From positions 1,488,001 through 1,552,000 of the forward strand of contig JAXGNN010000001.1 in NCBI GenBank assembly GCA_040767925.1: a stretch of 64,000 bases of DNA. The letters run 5' to 3'. The first letter of the stretch is position 1, and each line of letters begins with the position of its first letter. The stretch is from Phil1 sp040767925 (GTDB lineage: Bacteria; Bacillota; Clostridia; Christensenellales; CAG-138). Made by a program: the position numbers and the translations under genes. Positions 1 to 8,102 of the stretch are shown here, piece after piece. Below the pieces are notes generated by a model that saw nothing but the letters and a program-made list of their open reading frames with translations, did not search any database and was not told the DNA's origin.

Positions 1-383
1 CCCTGCCCGTAACGCTCGAGCAATTCCGTGATGACCGCCACGGCGCCCTTGGCGTCCTCCGCGCGCTCGAGCGCGAGGCGCAGGAGGTCCATGCCCGTCA
101 GCCCGGCTTTGCCGTACGCGCCCTTGGTGAACACCGCCTCGTTGCCGATCGCGAGGCCGCACTCGTTGACGCCCATCTCCGCGCCCCAAAGCCATATCGG
201 CCGGGAGAGCAGCGCGGCATAGGTTTCCTCCGCGTCCTCGATTTCCGCATAGGTCGTCCTGAGCCTGCCCCTCCCCTTCCCCGGGGGATGGTATTCGAGC
301 ACCTGCGGCTCGTTCGGGCTGCGGTCGCTGTTCTTGGCGAAAAACGCTTTCCCCTGCGCGAGGAAGCCCATCGTATCGCACAT
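1..383 (-). CDS. C69-family (secernin-like) peptidase/acyltransferase, 3' end cut by window
   Basis: The readable N-terminal 127 residues begin MCDTMGFL and continue with an FFAKNSDRSPNEPQ segment. Family knowledge: C69 dipeptidases and secernins are N-terminal nucleophile hydrolases in which an early Cys becomes the catalytic nucleophile, followed by a KNSDR motif; both are present (Cys2, KNSDR near residue 17). Later residues WGAEMGVNECGLAIGNEA also fit the family. I chose the ATG at 383 over the one at 391 because only this frame gives the family motif, and GAAGGAGG lies just upstream. The protein runs off the left edge, so about the last two thirds are missing. The exact substrate cannot be told. 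Cytoplasmic, since no signal peptide is seen. Confidence 0.75.
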   Translation of the reverse strand, partial: MCDTMGFLAQGKAFFAKNSDRSPNEPQVLEYHPPGKGRGRLRTTYAEIEDAEETYAALLSRPIWLWGAEMGVNECGLAIGNEAVFTKGAYGKAGLTGMDLLRLALERAEDAKGAVAVITELLERYGQ

Positions 384-528
384 GCGCGCATCCTCCTTCG
401 CTTTTGAGGCTATTATACATCCTCCGGGGCGAGGGCGTCATCCTCCTCCTTTCCCAAGCGAAAACGGACGGCGCCCGCCGTCCGTCCCTTTCTCCCGCGT
501 ATTTCGGCATGCGGCCTCCCCGAGCGCG

Positions 529-1170
529 CTAGGCCAGCGGGATCCCGATGTCCGCGTTGACGAGCGCGCCGATGAACTTCTTCGCCTCGCAGGCGAACAT
601 GCCTTTTTTATAATAGCCGATGGAAACCGTAAGATCGCTTACGACCGCGAGCCCGGCCTTGCCGGTGTCCCCGTCGAGGCCGCTGTTGATATCCACGCTC
701 ACCACATACGCGCCCGAGGCGTTGATGGCGAGGATGGCGTTGCGCGCGAGCCCGCGCACCTCGCCCTTGAAGCCCGTGCCGAAGATGCAGTCCACGATCG
801 TGTCGTAGCGCGCGAGCGTCATATTTTCCTCGAAGGGGAATACGTCTATGCCCAGCTCTTTCGCCCTGTTGAAGAAGATGGCCGCCGTGTCGGAGAGCCT
901 GTCCCCGACCCGGTAGATCGTGGGCAGCATGCCGTGTTTGACGAGGATGCACGCGAGGGCGTACCCGTCCCCGCCGTTGTTGCCTCCCCCGCAGACGATG
1001 GCGATCCTCCCGCGCCAGTCGACGGCGTGGAACACCCCCAGCGCCGCCCGGTGCATCAGTTCCTCGCCCGGCACGCCGTGCGCGGCGGCGTGCGCGTCGC
1101 TCCTCTTCATCTGCTCGACCGAGACCGCGCTCTCCGCCGTCCCCGCGCGTTTGATTGACTTGTCTTTCAT
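529..1170 (-). CDS. nnrE: NAD(P)H-hydrate epimerase (YjeF N-terminal domain, stand-alone)
   Basis: 213 residues. This enzyme interconverts the R and S forms of hydrated NAD(P)H so that a dehydratase can repair them. Seen: GGGNNGGDGYALA (nucleotide-binding loop, about residue 58), DCIFGTGFKGEVRG (about residue 125) and SVDINSGLDGDTG (about residue 157), all classic YjeF-N motifs. Many bacteria fuse this domain to the ADP/ATP-dependent dehydratase; here only the epimerase is present, so the dehydratase must be elsewhere. The ATG at 1170 overlaps the stop of the upstream WYL regulator (ATGA), so translation is probably coupled. A longer reading up to 1614 runs inside the WYL gene and is not used. 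Confidence 0.9.
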   Translation of the reverse strand: MKDKSIKRAGTAESAVSVEQMKRSDAHAAAHGVPGEELMHRAALGVFHAVDWRGRIAIVCGGGNNGGDGYALACILVKHGMLPTIYRVGDRLSDTAAIFFNRAKELGIDVFPFEENMTLARYDTIVDCIFGTGFKGEVRGLARNAILAINASGAYVVSVDINSGLDGDTGKAGLAVVSDLTVSIGYYKKGMFACEAKKFIGALVNADIGIPLA

Positions 1171-2174
1171 GCCCGCTCCGCCCTTTCGCCTGAATATAAG
1201 CCCGCGGCCGCCAGAAGCTGCTCCCGCATGCCCTCGGCGACGGCCTCGGGGCCGAGGATGCGCGCGTCGGTCCCCAGCGCGAAGAGCCAGCCGTAGAACT
1301 GCGCGCTCACGGTGACTTCCGCGCGGATCATGAAATGCTCCTCGTCCGTGCGCGTGAAATGCGTATCCTTGCCGAAGCGGTCGATGACGACGCCCGCAAG
1401 CCTGTCGGCGAACTCGAGCGCCACGCGCTGCTTCTCGCCCCCGAACATGCCGAAGGTGTGGTTCGTGTAGGCTGCGATGTCGATCCTTTGGAACTGCTCC
1501 CCGCCCTCGCGGCGCGCGTCGCAAAGGAGGACCGAATCCATCCGGTCTAAACGGTAATGCTTGATTATCCCGGCCGCCGCATCGTAGGCGAGCAGATAAT
1601 AGAAGTCGCCGCAAAGCACCAGCGAGAAGGGGCTAACGCAATAGCGCTCTCCCGCGCGCCTGTACTGTTTCTTTTTTTCCGCGTCGAACTCGAAATAGCG
1701 AAACGCGATCTGCCTGTCCAGCGAGATGGCGCTGTGGATGCCGTCCACATTGTAGAAGATGCTCTCGTTCATGGTCTTCACGCGGTTGGCGATGTAGACC
1801 TGCCTTGAAAGGAGCTGCGCGTCGTATTTGCTGCATTGTTTTTCGAGTTTTTTGATGAGGGAACGCGTCTTTTTCTCCGTCAGGAAGCGGCTCGAAAGCA
1901 CGCTGTCCACGAGCAGCTTGAGCTCGGCGAGCTCGAAGTCGCGCGCCGCGACGAAATAGCGCGCTTTGGGGTCGCGCACCATCTGCACGTCGATGCCGAA
2001 GGTGCGCAGCGCCGCCATGTCGTCATAGAGGCTCTTGCGCTCCGCCTCGACGCCGCGGGCCGCGAGCTCGCGCTTGATCTCCTCGAGCGACATGGGGTGG
2101 CGCTCGTCGGTTTTGGTCAAGAGTATCTGCGCCATGTAGAGGAGTTTGAGCTTCTGGTTCGGTGACTTTGGCAT
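1167..2174 (-). CDS. WYL-domain transcriptional regulator
   Basis: 335 residues starting MPKSPNQKLKLL, with GGAGG about 6 bases upstream; the in-frame extension to 2249 lacks a ribosome site. Residues 1-65 form a winged helix-turn-helix (PMSLEEIKREL, then ERKSLYDDMAALRTFG). Residues about 150-215 are a WYL domain (IAFRYFEF, VSPFSLVLCGDFYYLLAYD, HYRLDRM), thought to sense a ligand, often a nucleic-acid derivative. The C-terminal third matches the WYL C-terminal extension. It is co-transcribed and translationally coupled with the NAD(P)HX epimerase gene, a link seen directly; whether the regulator senses damaged cofactors is only inference. Confidence 0.85.
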   Translation of the reverse strand: MPKSPNQKLKLLYMAQILLTKTDERHPMSLEEIKRELAARGVEAERKSLYDDMAALRTFGIDVQMVRDPKARYFVAARDFELAELKLLVDSVLSSRFLTEKKTRSLIKKLEKQCSKYDAQLLSRQVYIANRVKTMNESIFYNVDGIHSAISLDRQIAFRYFEFDAEKKKQYRRAGERYCVSPFSLVLCGDFYYLLAYDAAAGIIKHYRLDRMDSVLLCDARREGGEQFQRIDIAAYTNHTFGMFGGEKQRVALEFADRLAGVVIDRFGKDTHFTRTDEEHFMIRAEVTVSAQFYGWLFALGTDARILGPEAVAEGMREQLLAAAGLYSGERAERA

Positions 2175-2623
2175 TTCATACCTCCATCCATATTTATCGC
2201 CGGCGCTCCCATCGCGCGCGCATGCTCCGCAATCGATGCCCGCAAGCAACCATCCATGCCGAAAAAACTTACTTCAGCACCGAAACAATCGTAAATTATA
2301 TTTTATTGTTTGCCCGTGTTTCCTTAATATAATATCATAATTAACGGGAATTACCATATGCTGCGATGTGAAATTTTAAAGAATTCATGAGGTTCGGCGC
2401 AGGTTTTGTCGAGATTTTCTCAAAAGTCGCTCCGCCGCGGCTGAAAACAAAAAAATAAAGCGCAAAAACGACATTCAGGCCGCATGAAGCGCCTGCCGGA
2501 AGCGAATCCGGCAACGCTTCCGCCTGCCTCTGAAACGAATCCGGACCGGCCGTTTTCCCTGCGCCCATGCGCGGATACCGGCCGTTTTTCCTGCGGATAC
2601 TACCTCCAAAGGAGGTGACGCGC
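2175..2623. other. Intergenic stretch, no gene supported
   Basis: Reading both strands I find no open frame with a plausible ribosome site. An A+T-rich patch (about 2290-2345) directly upstream of the WYL gene probably holds its promoter, but no convincing -35/-10 pair stands out. The end of this stretch carries the AAAGGAGGTG ribosome site of the small gene that follows. Confidence 0.4.
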
Positions 2624-2758
2624 GTGCCCAAGGACAGCCAGCCCGACAACAAGGAAGCGAGCCGGGAGAAATGCAACGGGCAGACGCCCATTACCCGGGA
2701 GAACCAGAACCAGAACAGGAACGCGAAAAAGCATTCCATTCGGAAAAACGACGTTTAA
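2624..2758 (+). CDS. Small basic hydrophilic protein (44 aa), GTG start
   Basis: Reads MPKDSQPDNKEAS at the N-terminus, then an NQNQNRNAKK stretch near the end. The GTG start has AAAGGAGGTGA at ideal spacing, and the next gene begins 10 bases after the stop with its own AAGGAGG, so a two-gene operon is likely. Composition (Asn, Gln, Lys and Arg rich, no hydrophobic core) resembles minor acid-soluble spore proteins such as SspP, but I see no diagnostic motif and this is only a suggestion. A longer ATG reading from 2567 adds residues without a ribosome site. Confidence 0.5.
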   Translation: MPKDSQPDNKEASREKCNGQTPITRENQNQNRNAKKHSIRKNDV

Positions 2759-2768
2759 GGAGGCGCGG

Positions 2769-2927
2769 ATGCCAAAGGCAGGCATGAGGCGGCCCGACCC
2801 GAGCGAGCCGCACGGAACGGAAAGCAACCGGAAACAGCATTTCGAAAAGAACATTGCGGAACCTGTGCCCCAAATACAGGGCAAAGCCAAAACGGGCAAC
2901 AAGAAGGCGGATCCGCGGGAGCGGTGA
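2769..2927 (+). CDS. Small basic hydrophilic protein (52 aa), tandem partner
   Basis: Begins MPKAGMRRPDPSEPHG and contains ESNRKQHFEKN and KAKTGNKKADP. AAGGAGG lies 6 bases before the ATG. Like its upstream neighbour it starts MPK, is very hydrophilic and ends just before a strong terminator hairpin, so the two form one transcription unit. No family recognised with certainty; spore-core or DNA/RNA-binding minor proteins of Clostridia are the best guess from composition. Too short for usual gene callers, but ribosome site, coupling and terminator together support it. Confidence 0.5.
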   Translation: MPKAGMRRPDPSEPHGTESNRKQHFEKNIAEPVPQIQGKAKTGNKKADPRER

Positions 2928-2930
2928 GGG

Positions 2931-2966
2931 CGCGCGGCGGACCGCTTCGGCCCGCCGCGCTTTATT
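2931..2966 (+). terminator. Rho-independent terminator of the two small genes
   Basis: GCGCGGCGG pairs with CCGCCGCGC around a short loop, followed by TTTATTT, directly after the 52-aa gene. Confidence 0.75.
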
Positions 2967-3082
2967 TGAAACGCCCTGTGCGAACGGCGTTCGATTTTGG
3001 CGTGTCGTTCAAACGATCCGTAGCATATCGGCGCCTGGAAATCATATGATAAAAGAAAAAGTGAAATTTGCAATTTTAATAG

Positions 3083-3111
3083 TTGCATAATTCATTTTGA
3101 GATGGTATGAT
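3083..3111 (+). promoter_or_regulatory. Candidate sigma-A promoter TTGCAT-17-TATGAT
   Basis: TTGCAT at 3083-3088 and TATGAT at 3106-3111, spacer 17. No gene starts for more than 200 bases, so it either makes a small RNA (see next entry) or a long leader for the gene at 3344. Confidence 0.45.
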
Positions 3112-3117
3112 GGGTCA

Positions 3118-3302
3118 TCAAAAACAGAGCGGAACCGAAAGGCCCGCCTGACGGATGAAATTCCGGTTGAGCCGGACGGCGCCGAGGTCCCGGGGCATTC
3201 AGCCATTGCATGTTTTTTGAGGCGCCCGGTCAACCATTCCGATAAAAACATCGTCGCCGCTGAAGGAGGCGCAATTTCAAGCCGCCTCCCTTCTTGAAGT
3301 TT
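3118..3302 (+). ncRNA. Possible small RNA or long leader
   Basis: The stretch between the promoter and the gene at 3344 has no open frame of note. It ends in a hairpin (GGAGGCG at 3265 with CGCCTCC at 3283) followed by CTTCTTGAAGTTTTATT, which looks like a weak intrinsic terminator. The promoter-to-terminator span of about 185 bases would suit a small RNA or a leader with attenuation; there is no direct evidence of expression. Confidence 0.25.
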
Positions 3303-3343
3303 TATTAAAATGCCGCATCCGCCGGATGCAGAAAGGGCAAAGC

Positions 3344-3556
3344 ATGAAACACTACTATGTCAACACGAACGAACCGAAGGGCCGCCGCGACGAGCAGGTG
3401 CACGCCTCCTGGTGCCCGCTGATCAAGGAAGACGCGGGAAGGAACTATGTCGGGCTGTTCGCGGACGCGCGCAAGGCCGTGTCCGTCGCGCAGGAAATGG
3501 GCTACGCCCGCGCCTGCGGCTGCTCGAAATGCTGCCCGGAGACGCTTCTTCATTGA
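3344..3556 (+). CDS. Conserved small Cys-rich protein of unknown function
   Basis: 70 residues, start MKHYYVNTNEP with AGAAAGGG upstream. It contains HASWCPL and ends RACGCSKCCPETLLH. I recognise the general pattern (KHYYVN, VHxxxC, GLFxxxxxAVxxA, CGCxxCC) from small uncharacterised proteins common in Firmicutes and enteric bacteria; the clustered Cys residues suggest metal binding. Function unknown. It is followed by a strong terminator, so it is probably the last gene of its transcript. Confidence 0.7.
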   Translation: MKHYYVNTNEPKGRRDEQVHASWCPLIKEDAGRNYVGLFADARKAVSVAQEMGYARACGCSKCCPETLLH

Positions 3557-3619
3557 GGGCGCGGACGAAGAAAAAAGAGATTTATGCAGGAACCGAAAAA
3601 CGGCGCTGCAAAAATACAT

Positions 3620-3653
3620 CAAAGAGCCCGCGCAAAGACGCGCGGGCTCTTTG
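3620..3653 (+). terminator. Intrinsic terminator
   Basis: CAAAGAGCCCGCG at 3620 pairs perfectly with CGCGGGCTCTTTG at 3641. The A/T-rich flanks make it usable in either direction. Confidence 0.8.
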
Positions 3654-3727
3654 ATTCCGGCCGCCGCTTGCCGGCGAACGGGAAACGGCGAATCCCAGCC
3701 GGGATATCGCCGCCCCTCATCGCATGA

Positions 3728-3733
3728 TATAAT
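3728..3733 (+). promoter_or_regulatory. Candidate extended -10 (TGATATAAT)
   Basis: TATAAT preceded by TGA, 67 bases before the start of the HTH-kinase gene. The -35 region is poor, as is usual for extended -10 promoters. Confidence 0.45.
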
Positions 3734-3799
3734 GAAATAAAGCAAGGGTTCCTTGCTGGCTTTTCGTTTTTCGCTCCCTTATGCTTGATCTGAGGCGAT

Positions 3800-4924
3800 A
3801 TGATGAACATTGGCGGACAATTGCGGTCCATGAGGAAAAATGCCGGGCTTACCCAGGAAGCTGTCGCGGACGTCATGAACGTCACACGGCAGACGCTCTC
3901 CAATTGGGAGCGGGGCGTCAACCTGCCCGACATTTTTGCCGTTTCGCGTTTGGCCGCGGTTTATCATGTTTCCCTGGATGAAATTTTCCTTGGGAAAACG
4001 TTTTTTAAGGGAGGAAAAAGCATGAAAACGAATTATAGCGACGCCCAGATTGAAACCCTCATCAAACGGCACTACCCGGACGCATGCGCCGTTCAGGTCC
4101 TGAGCGGCGGCCTCGTCTCCCAGACGTTTTCGTTCCGTTCGGGAATGAAGAAATTCATCTTTCAGATTGGCGGGAAGAAGGAAGCGTACGAAAAGGAACG
4201 TTATGTCGGCGAACGGTTTCGGGCGCTTCTGCCCGTTCGCGTGGTGCGCGGCGTTCACGTAAATGCGGAGGGCCGCGCCTACTGTTTCTCCGATTACATC
4301 GAGGGTTCGAGAATATTCGATTTAAATCATCAGGCGCGAATCGATATCGTTCCCGCCGTGCTGGAGTTCCTGATGAAAACGGCCTGCGTTGCGCTGCCCG
4401 GCAATGTGGGCTACGGGCGGTTCGATGAAAGGGGGTTCGCGCGTTTCGATAGCTGGCGCGCATTCGTCTCATCGATTTATAGCGACGGCCTGTATGACTG
4501 GCAAGGCCTTGAAGCGAAGAAATTCGACGTCCGCCTCATCCAAAGAGCCGTCGCTTGCTTGCAAAAGAATATGGATGGTATTGATGTGGAGCGGCCGTGC
4601 CTCGTCCACGGGGACATCGGCTCATACAACCTTCTCGCCGAGGGCAACCGGGTTTCCGGAGCGCTTGATTGGAGCCTTTCTTTATACGGCGATCCGCTAT
4701 ACGACGTGGCCAACGTGCTATTTTGGAATGAGGATAAGCTCCAGCCCCTGATCGCCGCGCTCGAAGCCCGACACATGCCGGACGAACGCGGCAAAAGGAA
4801 ACTTTCCTGTTATATGATCCGCATAGGACTCGAGGAGATCTACAACACGGTTCTTTTGGACGAGATCGGGTATGATGTCGCCTGGGTGGCAAACAGGCTT
4901 GGCGAGATCACGGATCAATTCTAG
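3800..4924 (+). CDS. XRE-type HTH domain fused to an aminoglycoside (hygromycin-like) phosphotransferase
   Basis: 374 residues. Residues 1-65 are a Cro/C1 helix-turn-helix (LRSMRKNAGLTQEAVADVMNV, then RQTLSNWERG). Residues about 75-374 are an APH-type kinase: LVHGDIGSYNLL (catalytic loop HGDxxxxN) and GALDWSLSLYGDPLYDVANV (DWS in place of the Mg-binding DFG), closest in my recall to hygromycin B 4-O-phosphotransferases. GAGGCGAT precedes the first ATG. An in-frame ATG at 4022 has its own GGGAGGAAAAAGC ribosome site, so a free kinase of about 300 residues could also be made. The HTH part is too short to be a complete classical XRE-membrane regulator, suggesting fusion of two formerly adjacent genes. 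Substrate is not proven; the real target may be a metabolite. Confidence 0.8.
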   Translation: MMNIGGQLRSMRKNAGLTQEAVADVMNVTRQTLSNWERGVNLPDIFAVSRLAAVYHVSLDEIFLGKTFFKGGKSMKTNYSDAQIETLIKRHYPDACAVQVLSGGLVSQTFSFRSGMKKFIFQIGGKKEAYEKERYVGERFRALLPVRVVRGVHVNAEGRAYCFSDYIEGSRIFDLNHQARIDIVPAVLEFLMKTACVALPGNVGYGRFDERGFARFDSWRAFVSSIYSDGLYDWQGLEAKKFDVRLIQRAVACLQKNMDGIDVERPCLVHGDIGSYNLLAEGNRVSGALDWSLSLYGDPLYDVANVLFWNEDKLQPLIAALEARHMPDERGKRKLSCYMIRIGLEEIYNTVLLDEIGYDVAWVANRLGEITDQF

Positions 4925-5221
4925 CCGGGCGGCCGGGAAAGAGTTGCTTCGGAAATGCCGATCGGATCCGCAATCGCTGTGCGCGTGAAGCTTGTATATG
5001 CGAATGACAGCGTCTTTGGCGATGCCATTTTTCGCGGGCCCTCTTCCCTCTTTCGGGCGGAATGATATATGATATAATAAAAGCAGCGTTATCAACCACA
5101 CCTTAAGAAAAGGCGGACTCGTTATGGGCGGCATTCGTTTCGCGTATCCGGCGCCGCCGGCTTTCGCCGGCGAATCTCGATTGAAAGGAGCTGATGCATA
5201 AAAAATAAGGAGTAATTCAAT
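4925..5221 (+). promoter_or_regulatory. Intergenic region with -10 box for the MFS gene
   Basis: No gene seen. TATGATATAAT (TATAAT at 5073-5078) looks like an extended -10. A GC hairpin (CGCCGGC/GCCGGCG at about 5154-5171) without a U-run lies in the leader. AAGGAG precedes the MFS start. Confidence 0.4.
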
Positions 5222-6487
5222 ATGAAAGCAACCCATCCCTTATTGCATACCGCGCGCGCGCTCCGGGGAAACCAGCGCGCATGCGTTTTGACCGAACCGC
5301 TCTGGGCGGTTCCATACAATCTTTTCGCGCCTTTCGCCTCGGTGTATATGGCGGCGCTCGGCCTGGGGGACGCGCAGATCGGTACGGTCGCGAGCCTCGG
5401 GCTTGCCGCGCAGTTGCTTTGGACCCTCCTCTCCGGCGCGGTGATCGACAAGCTCGGCAGGCGCCGCACGATGCTCGTTTTCGGCCTCGCCGCGTGGACG
5501 CTCCCCTGCGCGCTTTGGGCGGCGGCGGCGGGATACTGGCATTTCCTGATCGCGGCCGTATTCAACGCCATGTGGCGATTCACGGGGAACTGTTTTAGCT
5601 GCATGATCGTCGAGGATGGGGATAACGACAAGCTCATCCACATCTACGCCATATTGAATCTCATCGGCCTGATCGCGGGCTTCATCCTGCCGCTCGTCGG
5701 CCTGTGCATCGACCGCTTTACGCTGGTGCCGACCATGCGCGCGATCTATTTCGCGGCCATGCTCGTCATCAGCGCGAAGTATATCCTGCATTATTTCCTT
5801 ACGCGGGAGAGCGCGATCGGCAAACGGCGCATGGAGGAGTGCAGGGGGCAGCCGCTCCTGTCGATCGCCTTCGGCGGCAGGGGCGCGTTCGCCTCCGCCC
5901 TAAAGGTGCCGCGGCTGTTCCTCTATGTGGCGCTCATGGCGCTCATGACCAGCTTCAACACCGTGCAGATGACCTTCTGGCCGCTGTTTGTGACGAGCGC
6001 GTACGGCGTGAGCGACTCGATGCTCTCGCTGTTCCCGCTCGTGAAGGCTGTTGTTTCCTTCGCGGCGTACCTGTTCGTCACCGCGCGGCTGAGCCTAAAA
6101 TCGTTCCGCCTCCCGCTCCTCTCCGGCTTCGGCGCGCAGGCGCTGGGGCAGGCGGCGCTTCTAGTGATGATGCCGTTCGGCGGCGCGGCCCTTTTCGCGG
6201 TGTTCCTCTCGGCGATGTGCGACGCGTTCGCGCTCGCCGTACTGAGCCCCTTTTGCGAATCACTCCTGTCCGTAAGCATTCCAGCGGAGGAGAGGGCGCG
6301 CGTCAACGGCCTCATCTCCGCGCTCGTGCTTTTGATCAGCATGCCCATGGGTTTTATCGCGGGGCGGCTTTCCCAGGAGAACCGGATGCTGCCTCTGTTG
6401 CTCAACGCCTGCCTGCTCGCGGCGGAGATGGTCGTCGCGCTCTTCATCGCGCGCTCCGGTAAGGGGAACGCTGCGGACGCGCCGTAA
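5222..6487 (+). CDS. Major facilitator superfamily permease
   Basis: 421 residues with about twelve hydrophobic segments (for example FAPFASVYMAALGLG, LLWTLLSGAVIDKLGRRRTM, ALMALMTSFNTVQMTFW, LVLLISMPMGFIAG). The loop after the second segment reads GAVIDKLGRRRTM, the MFS signature. Family role: proton-driven uptake or efflux of small molecules across the cell membrane. Substrate cannot be told; the position after a resistance-kinase-like gene hints at drug efflux, but each gene has its own promoter region so the link is weak. Start ATG preceded by AAGGAGTAATTCAAT. Confidence 0.85.
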   Translation: MKATHPLLHTARALRGNQRACVLTEPLWAVPYNLFAPFASVYMAALGLGDAQIGTVASLGLAAQLLWTLLSGAVIDKLGRRRTMLVFGLAAWTLPCALWAAAAGYWHFLIAAVFNAMWRFTGNCFSCMIVEDGDNDKLIHIYAILNLIGLIAGFILPLVGLCIDRFTLVPTMRAIYFAAMLVISAKYILHYFLTRESAIGKRRMEECRGQPLLSIAFGGRGAFASALKVPRLFLYVALMALMTSFNTVQMTFWPLFVTSAYGVSDSMLSLFPLVKAVVSFAAYLFVTARLSLKSFRLPLLSGFGAQALGQAALLVMMPFGGAALFAVFLSAMCDAFALAVLSPFCESLLSVSIPAEERARVNGLISALVLLISMPMGFIAGRLSQENRMLPLLLNACLLAAEMVVALFIARSGKGNAADAP

Positions 6488-6513
6488 AAACGCGTCGTTC
6501 CCGGGCTGCGTTC

Positions 6514-6541
6514 TTGTAAATCCCTTCCGGCATGTTATAAT
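6514..6541 (+). promoter_or_regulatory. Promoter TTGTAA-16-TATAAT
   Basis: TTGTAA at 6514-6519, TATAAT at 6536-6541, about 90 bases before the NYN-domain gene. Confidence 0.6.
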
Positions 6542-6630
6542 GAATACAAGATGGCAATAATAGGATTGCCGCACGCCGCGGCCCCCGGCCTCCGGGCGGC
6601 GCAACACGACGAAAAACAGGAGAAACCGCC

Positions 6631-7488
6631 ATGGAAAAGGAAATGAAGCTCGCCGTGCTCATCGACGCGGAGAACATCGCGAGCAAATATATCGGCATCA
6701 TACTGAGCGAGGCCAACGCGCTGGGCAACGTCATCTACAAGCGCATCTACGGCAACTGGACAAGCACGCAGATGGGTGTCTGGCGCGACGTGGTGCTCGA
6801 TAATTCCATCACGCCCATCCAGCAGTACAACAACGCCAACGGAAAGAACTCCTCCGACTCCTCGCTCATCATCGACGCGATGGACCTGCTCTACTCCGGC
6901 AAGCTCAACGGATTCTGCATCGTCTCGTCGGACAGCGACTTCACGCGTCTCGCGGCGCGTTTGCGCGAGAGCGAGATGTACGTGCTTGGCATGGGGGAGC
7001 AGAAGACGCCGCGCTCGTTCATCTCAGCCTGCAACAAGTTCGCCTATCTCGACCTTCTGTATCGGGACAGCGAAACAAACCGCGCGCGGGAAAACAGGCC
7101 CGCCCTCGCCGTGAACAAGGCGGCCGGCAACGCCGGCAAGGCTTCTTCGCATAAGAAGCCCGCCGCCGCGAAGGCCGCGCCCAAGGAGGAACCGCACAGG
7201 GAAGAGCCGCCCAGGGAAGAGCCCTCCAAGGACGCGGATAAGGAGACGACCGGCTCGAACATCGAGGCGATCACCTCCTCCCTCGTCAATTTCGCGGACG
7301 ACAAGGCGGACGACGACGGCTGGATCCACGCGGCGCGCCTCGCCGACCTTTTGGGCAAGAAGTTCCCGGATTTCGACACGCGCAACTTCGGCTATAAAAC
7401 CTTCGTGCCCTTCGTCAACTCCCTCAACGCGTTCGAGATGAAACGGGACAAGGCGAACTCCATGGTCGTCTATTTCAAAAAGAGGTGA
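6631..7488 (+). CDS. NYN-domain RNase with C-terminal OST-HTH/LOTUS domain
   Basis: 285 residues. Residues 5-155 are an NYN (PIN-like) nuclease domain: LAVLIDAENI (first acidic residue), SDSSLIIDAMDLLYSG and CIVSSDSDFTRLAARLRE (SDSDF metal-binding motif). A linker rich in Lys, Ala, Pro and Glu (about 160-205) leads to an OST-HTH/LOTUS domain (residues about 215-285; DGWIHAARLADLLGKKFPDFD, then YKTFVPFVNSL), which in known members binds RNA, including G-quadruplex RNA. Likely a cytoplasmic RNA-processing or RNA-quality enzyme. Both halves are well recognised; the physiological target is unknown. Followed by a strong terminator. Confidence 0.88.
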   Translation: MEKEMKLAVLIDAENIASKYIGIILSEANALGNVIYKRIYGNWTSTQMGVWRDVVLDNSITPIQQYNNANGKNSSDSSLIIDAMDLLYSGKLNGFCIVSSDSDFTRLAARLRESEMYVLGMGEQKTPRSFISACNKFAYLDLLYRDSETNRARENRPALAVNKAAGNAGKASSHKKPAAAKAAPKEEPHREEPPREEPSKDADKETTGSNIEAITSSLVNFADDKADDDGWIHAARLADLLGKKFPDFDTRNFGYKTFVPFVNSLNAFEMKRDKANSMVVYFKKR

Positions 7489-7524
7489 GCTTCCCCGCGC
7501 CCGAACGGCGCAACGAAAAGCAGA

Positions 7525-7555
7525 AGGGAGCGTCCCGTGCAGGACGCTCCCTTTT
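7525..7555 (+). terminator. Intrinsic terminator after the NYN gene
   Basis: GGGAGCGTCC (7526) pairs with GGACGCTCCC (7542), followed by TTTT. Confidence 0.85.
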
Positions 7556-7667
7556 CGCTGCCTTTTGCCGCCAATACGCGCCGCGCTCAAGCCCCGGTCA
7601 GTCGAGGAACCACCTGAGTTTGCGCGCGGCCTGCCGTCAGGTTTTCGCTCCGCGCCCAACGCCGGCC

Positions 7668-8102
7668 TTACGGCTTCCCGAAGTATTCCCGCAAAATCCG
7701 CACAGCCTCCCCGCGCAGCACGCCGCCCGTCACTTTTGGCGCCACAGGGCTTAATTTGAAAATGAGGCTGCTGCACTCGTTTGGCGCAAAGCCCCGGATG
7801 GCGCAGTAGTCGCTGTCGTACGCGCCGAACACGAGCCGTCCGAGCTTCGCCCAGACGACGGCGCCCGCGCACATGAAGCAGGGCTCGCAGCTCGAGTAGA
7901 GCGTGCAATCGGAAAGATCGGCCTTGCCGCTCGCGGCGCAGTAGTCGCGGACGAGCCCGATTTCGGCGTGGTAGGTCGGGTCGCTGTGCGTGTGGATGCG
8001 GTTCTTGCCCGCGGCGAGGATTGCCCCGCCCTTCACCAGCACCGCGCCGAAAGGCTCGTCGCCGTCCCGCGCGGCCTTCCCCGCCGCCCGTGCTATAGTG
8101 AG
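7668..8102 (-). CDS. Cytidine/guanine-deaminase-like nucleoside deaminase, start codon not in frame
   Basis: About 145 residues of a CMP/dCMP-type deaminase: LTIARAAGKAARDGDEPFGAV, then HAEIGLVRDYC (zinc His and proton-shuttling Glu) and SSCEPCFMCAGA (PCxxC zinc Cys pair). The order and length match guanine deaminase/tRNA-adenosine-deaminase relatives that remove an amino group from a base. The end at 8102 is approximate: no ATG, GTG or TTG exists in frame near the expected N-terminus. ATGs at 8118 and 8110 are in the two other frames, each one indel away from the deaminase frame. So the 5' end carries a small frameshift or a non-standard start is used. Confidence 0.7.
   Translation of the reverse strand, partial: LTIARAAGKAARDGDEPFGAVLVKGGAILAAGKNRIHTHSDPTYHAEIGLVRDYCAASGKADLSDCTLYSSCEPCFMCAGAVVWAKLGRLVFGAYDSDYCAIRGFAPNECSSLIFKLSPVAPKVTGGVLRGEAVRILREYFGKP

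Noticed and set aside
334..1158. 274-aa plus-strand open frame
   Set aside because: Shadow of the NnrE/WYL genes in G+C-rich DNA; no ribosome site, Arg/Pro/Val-rich composition.
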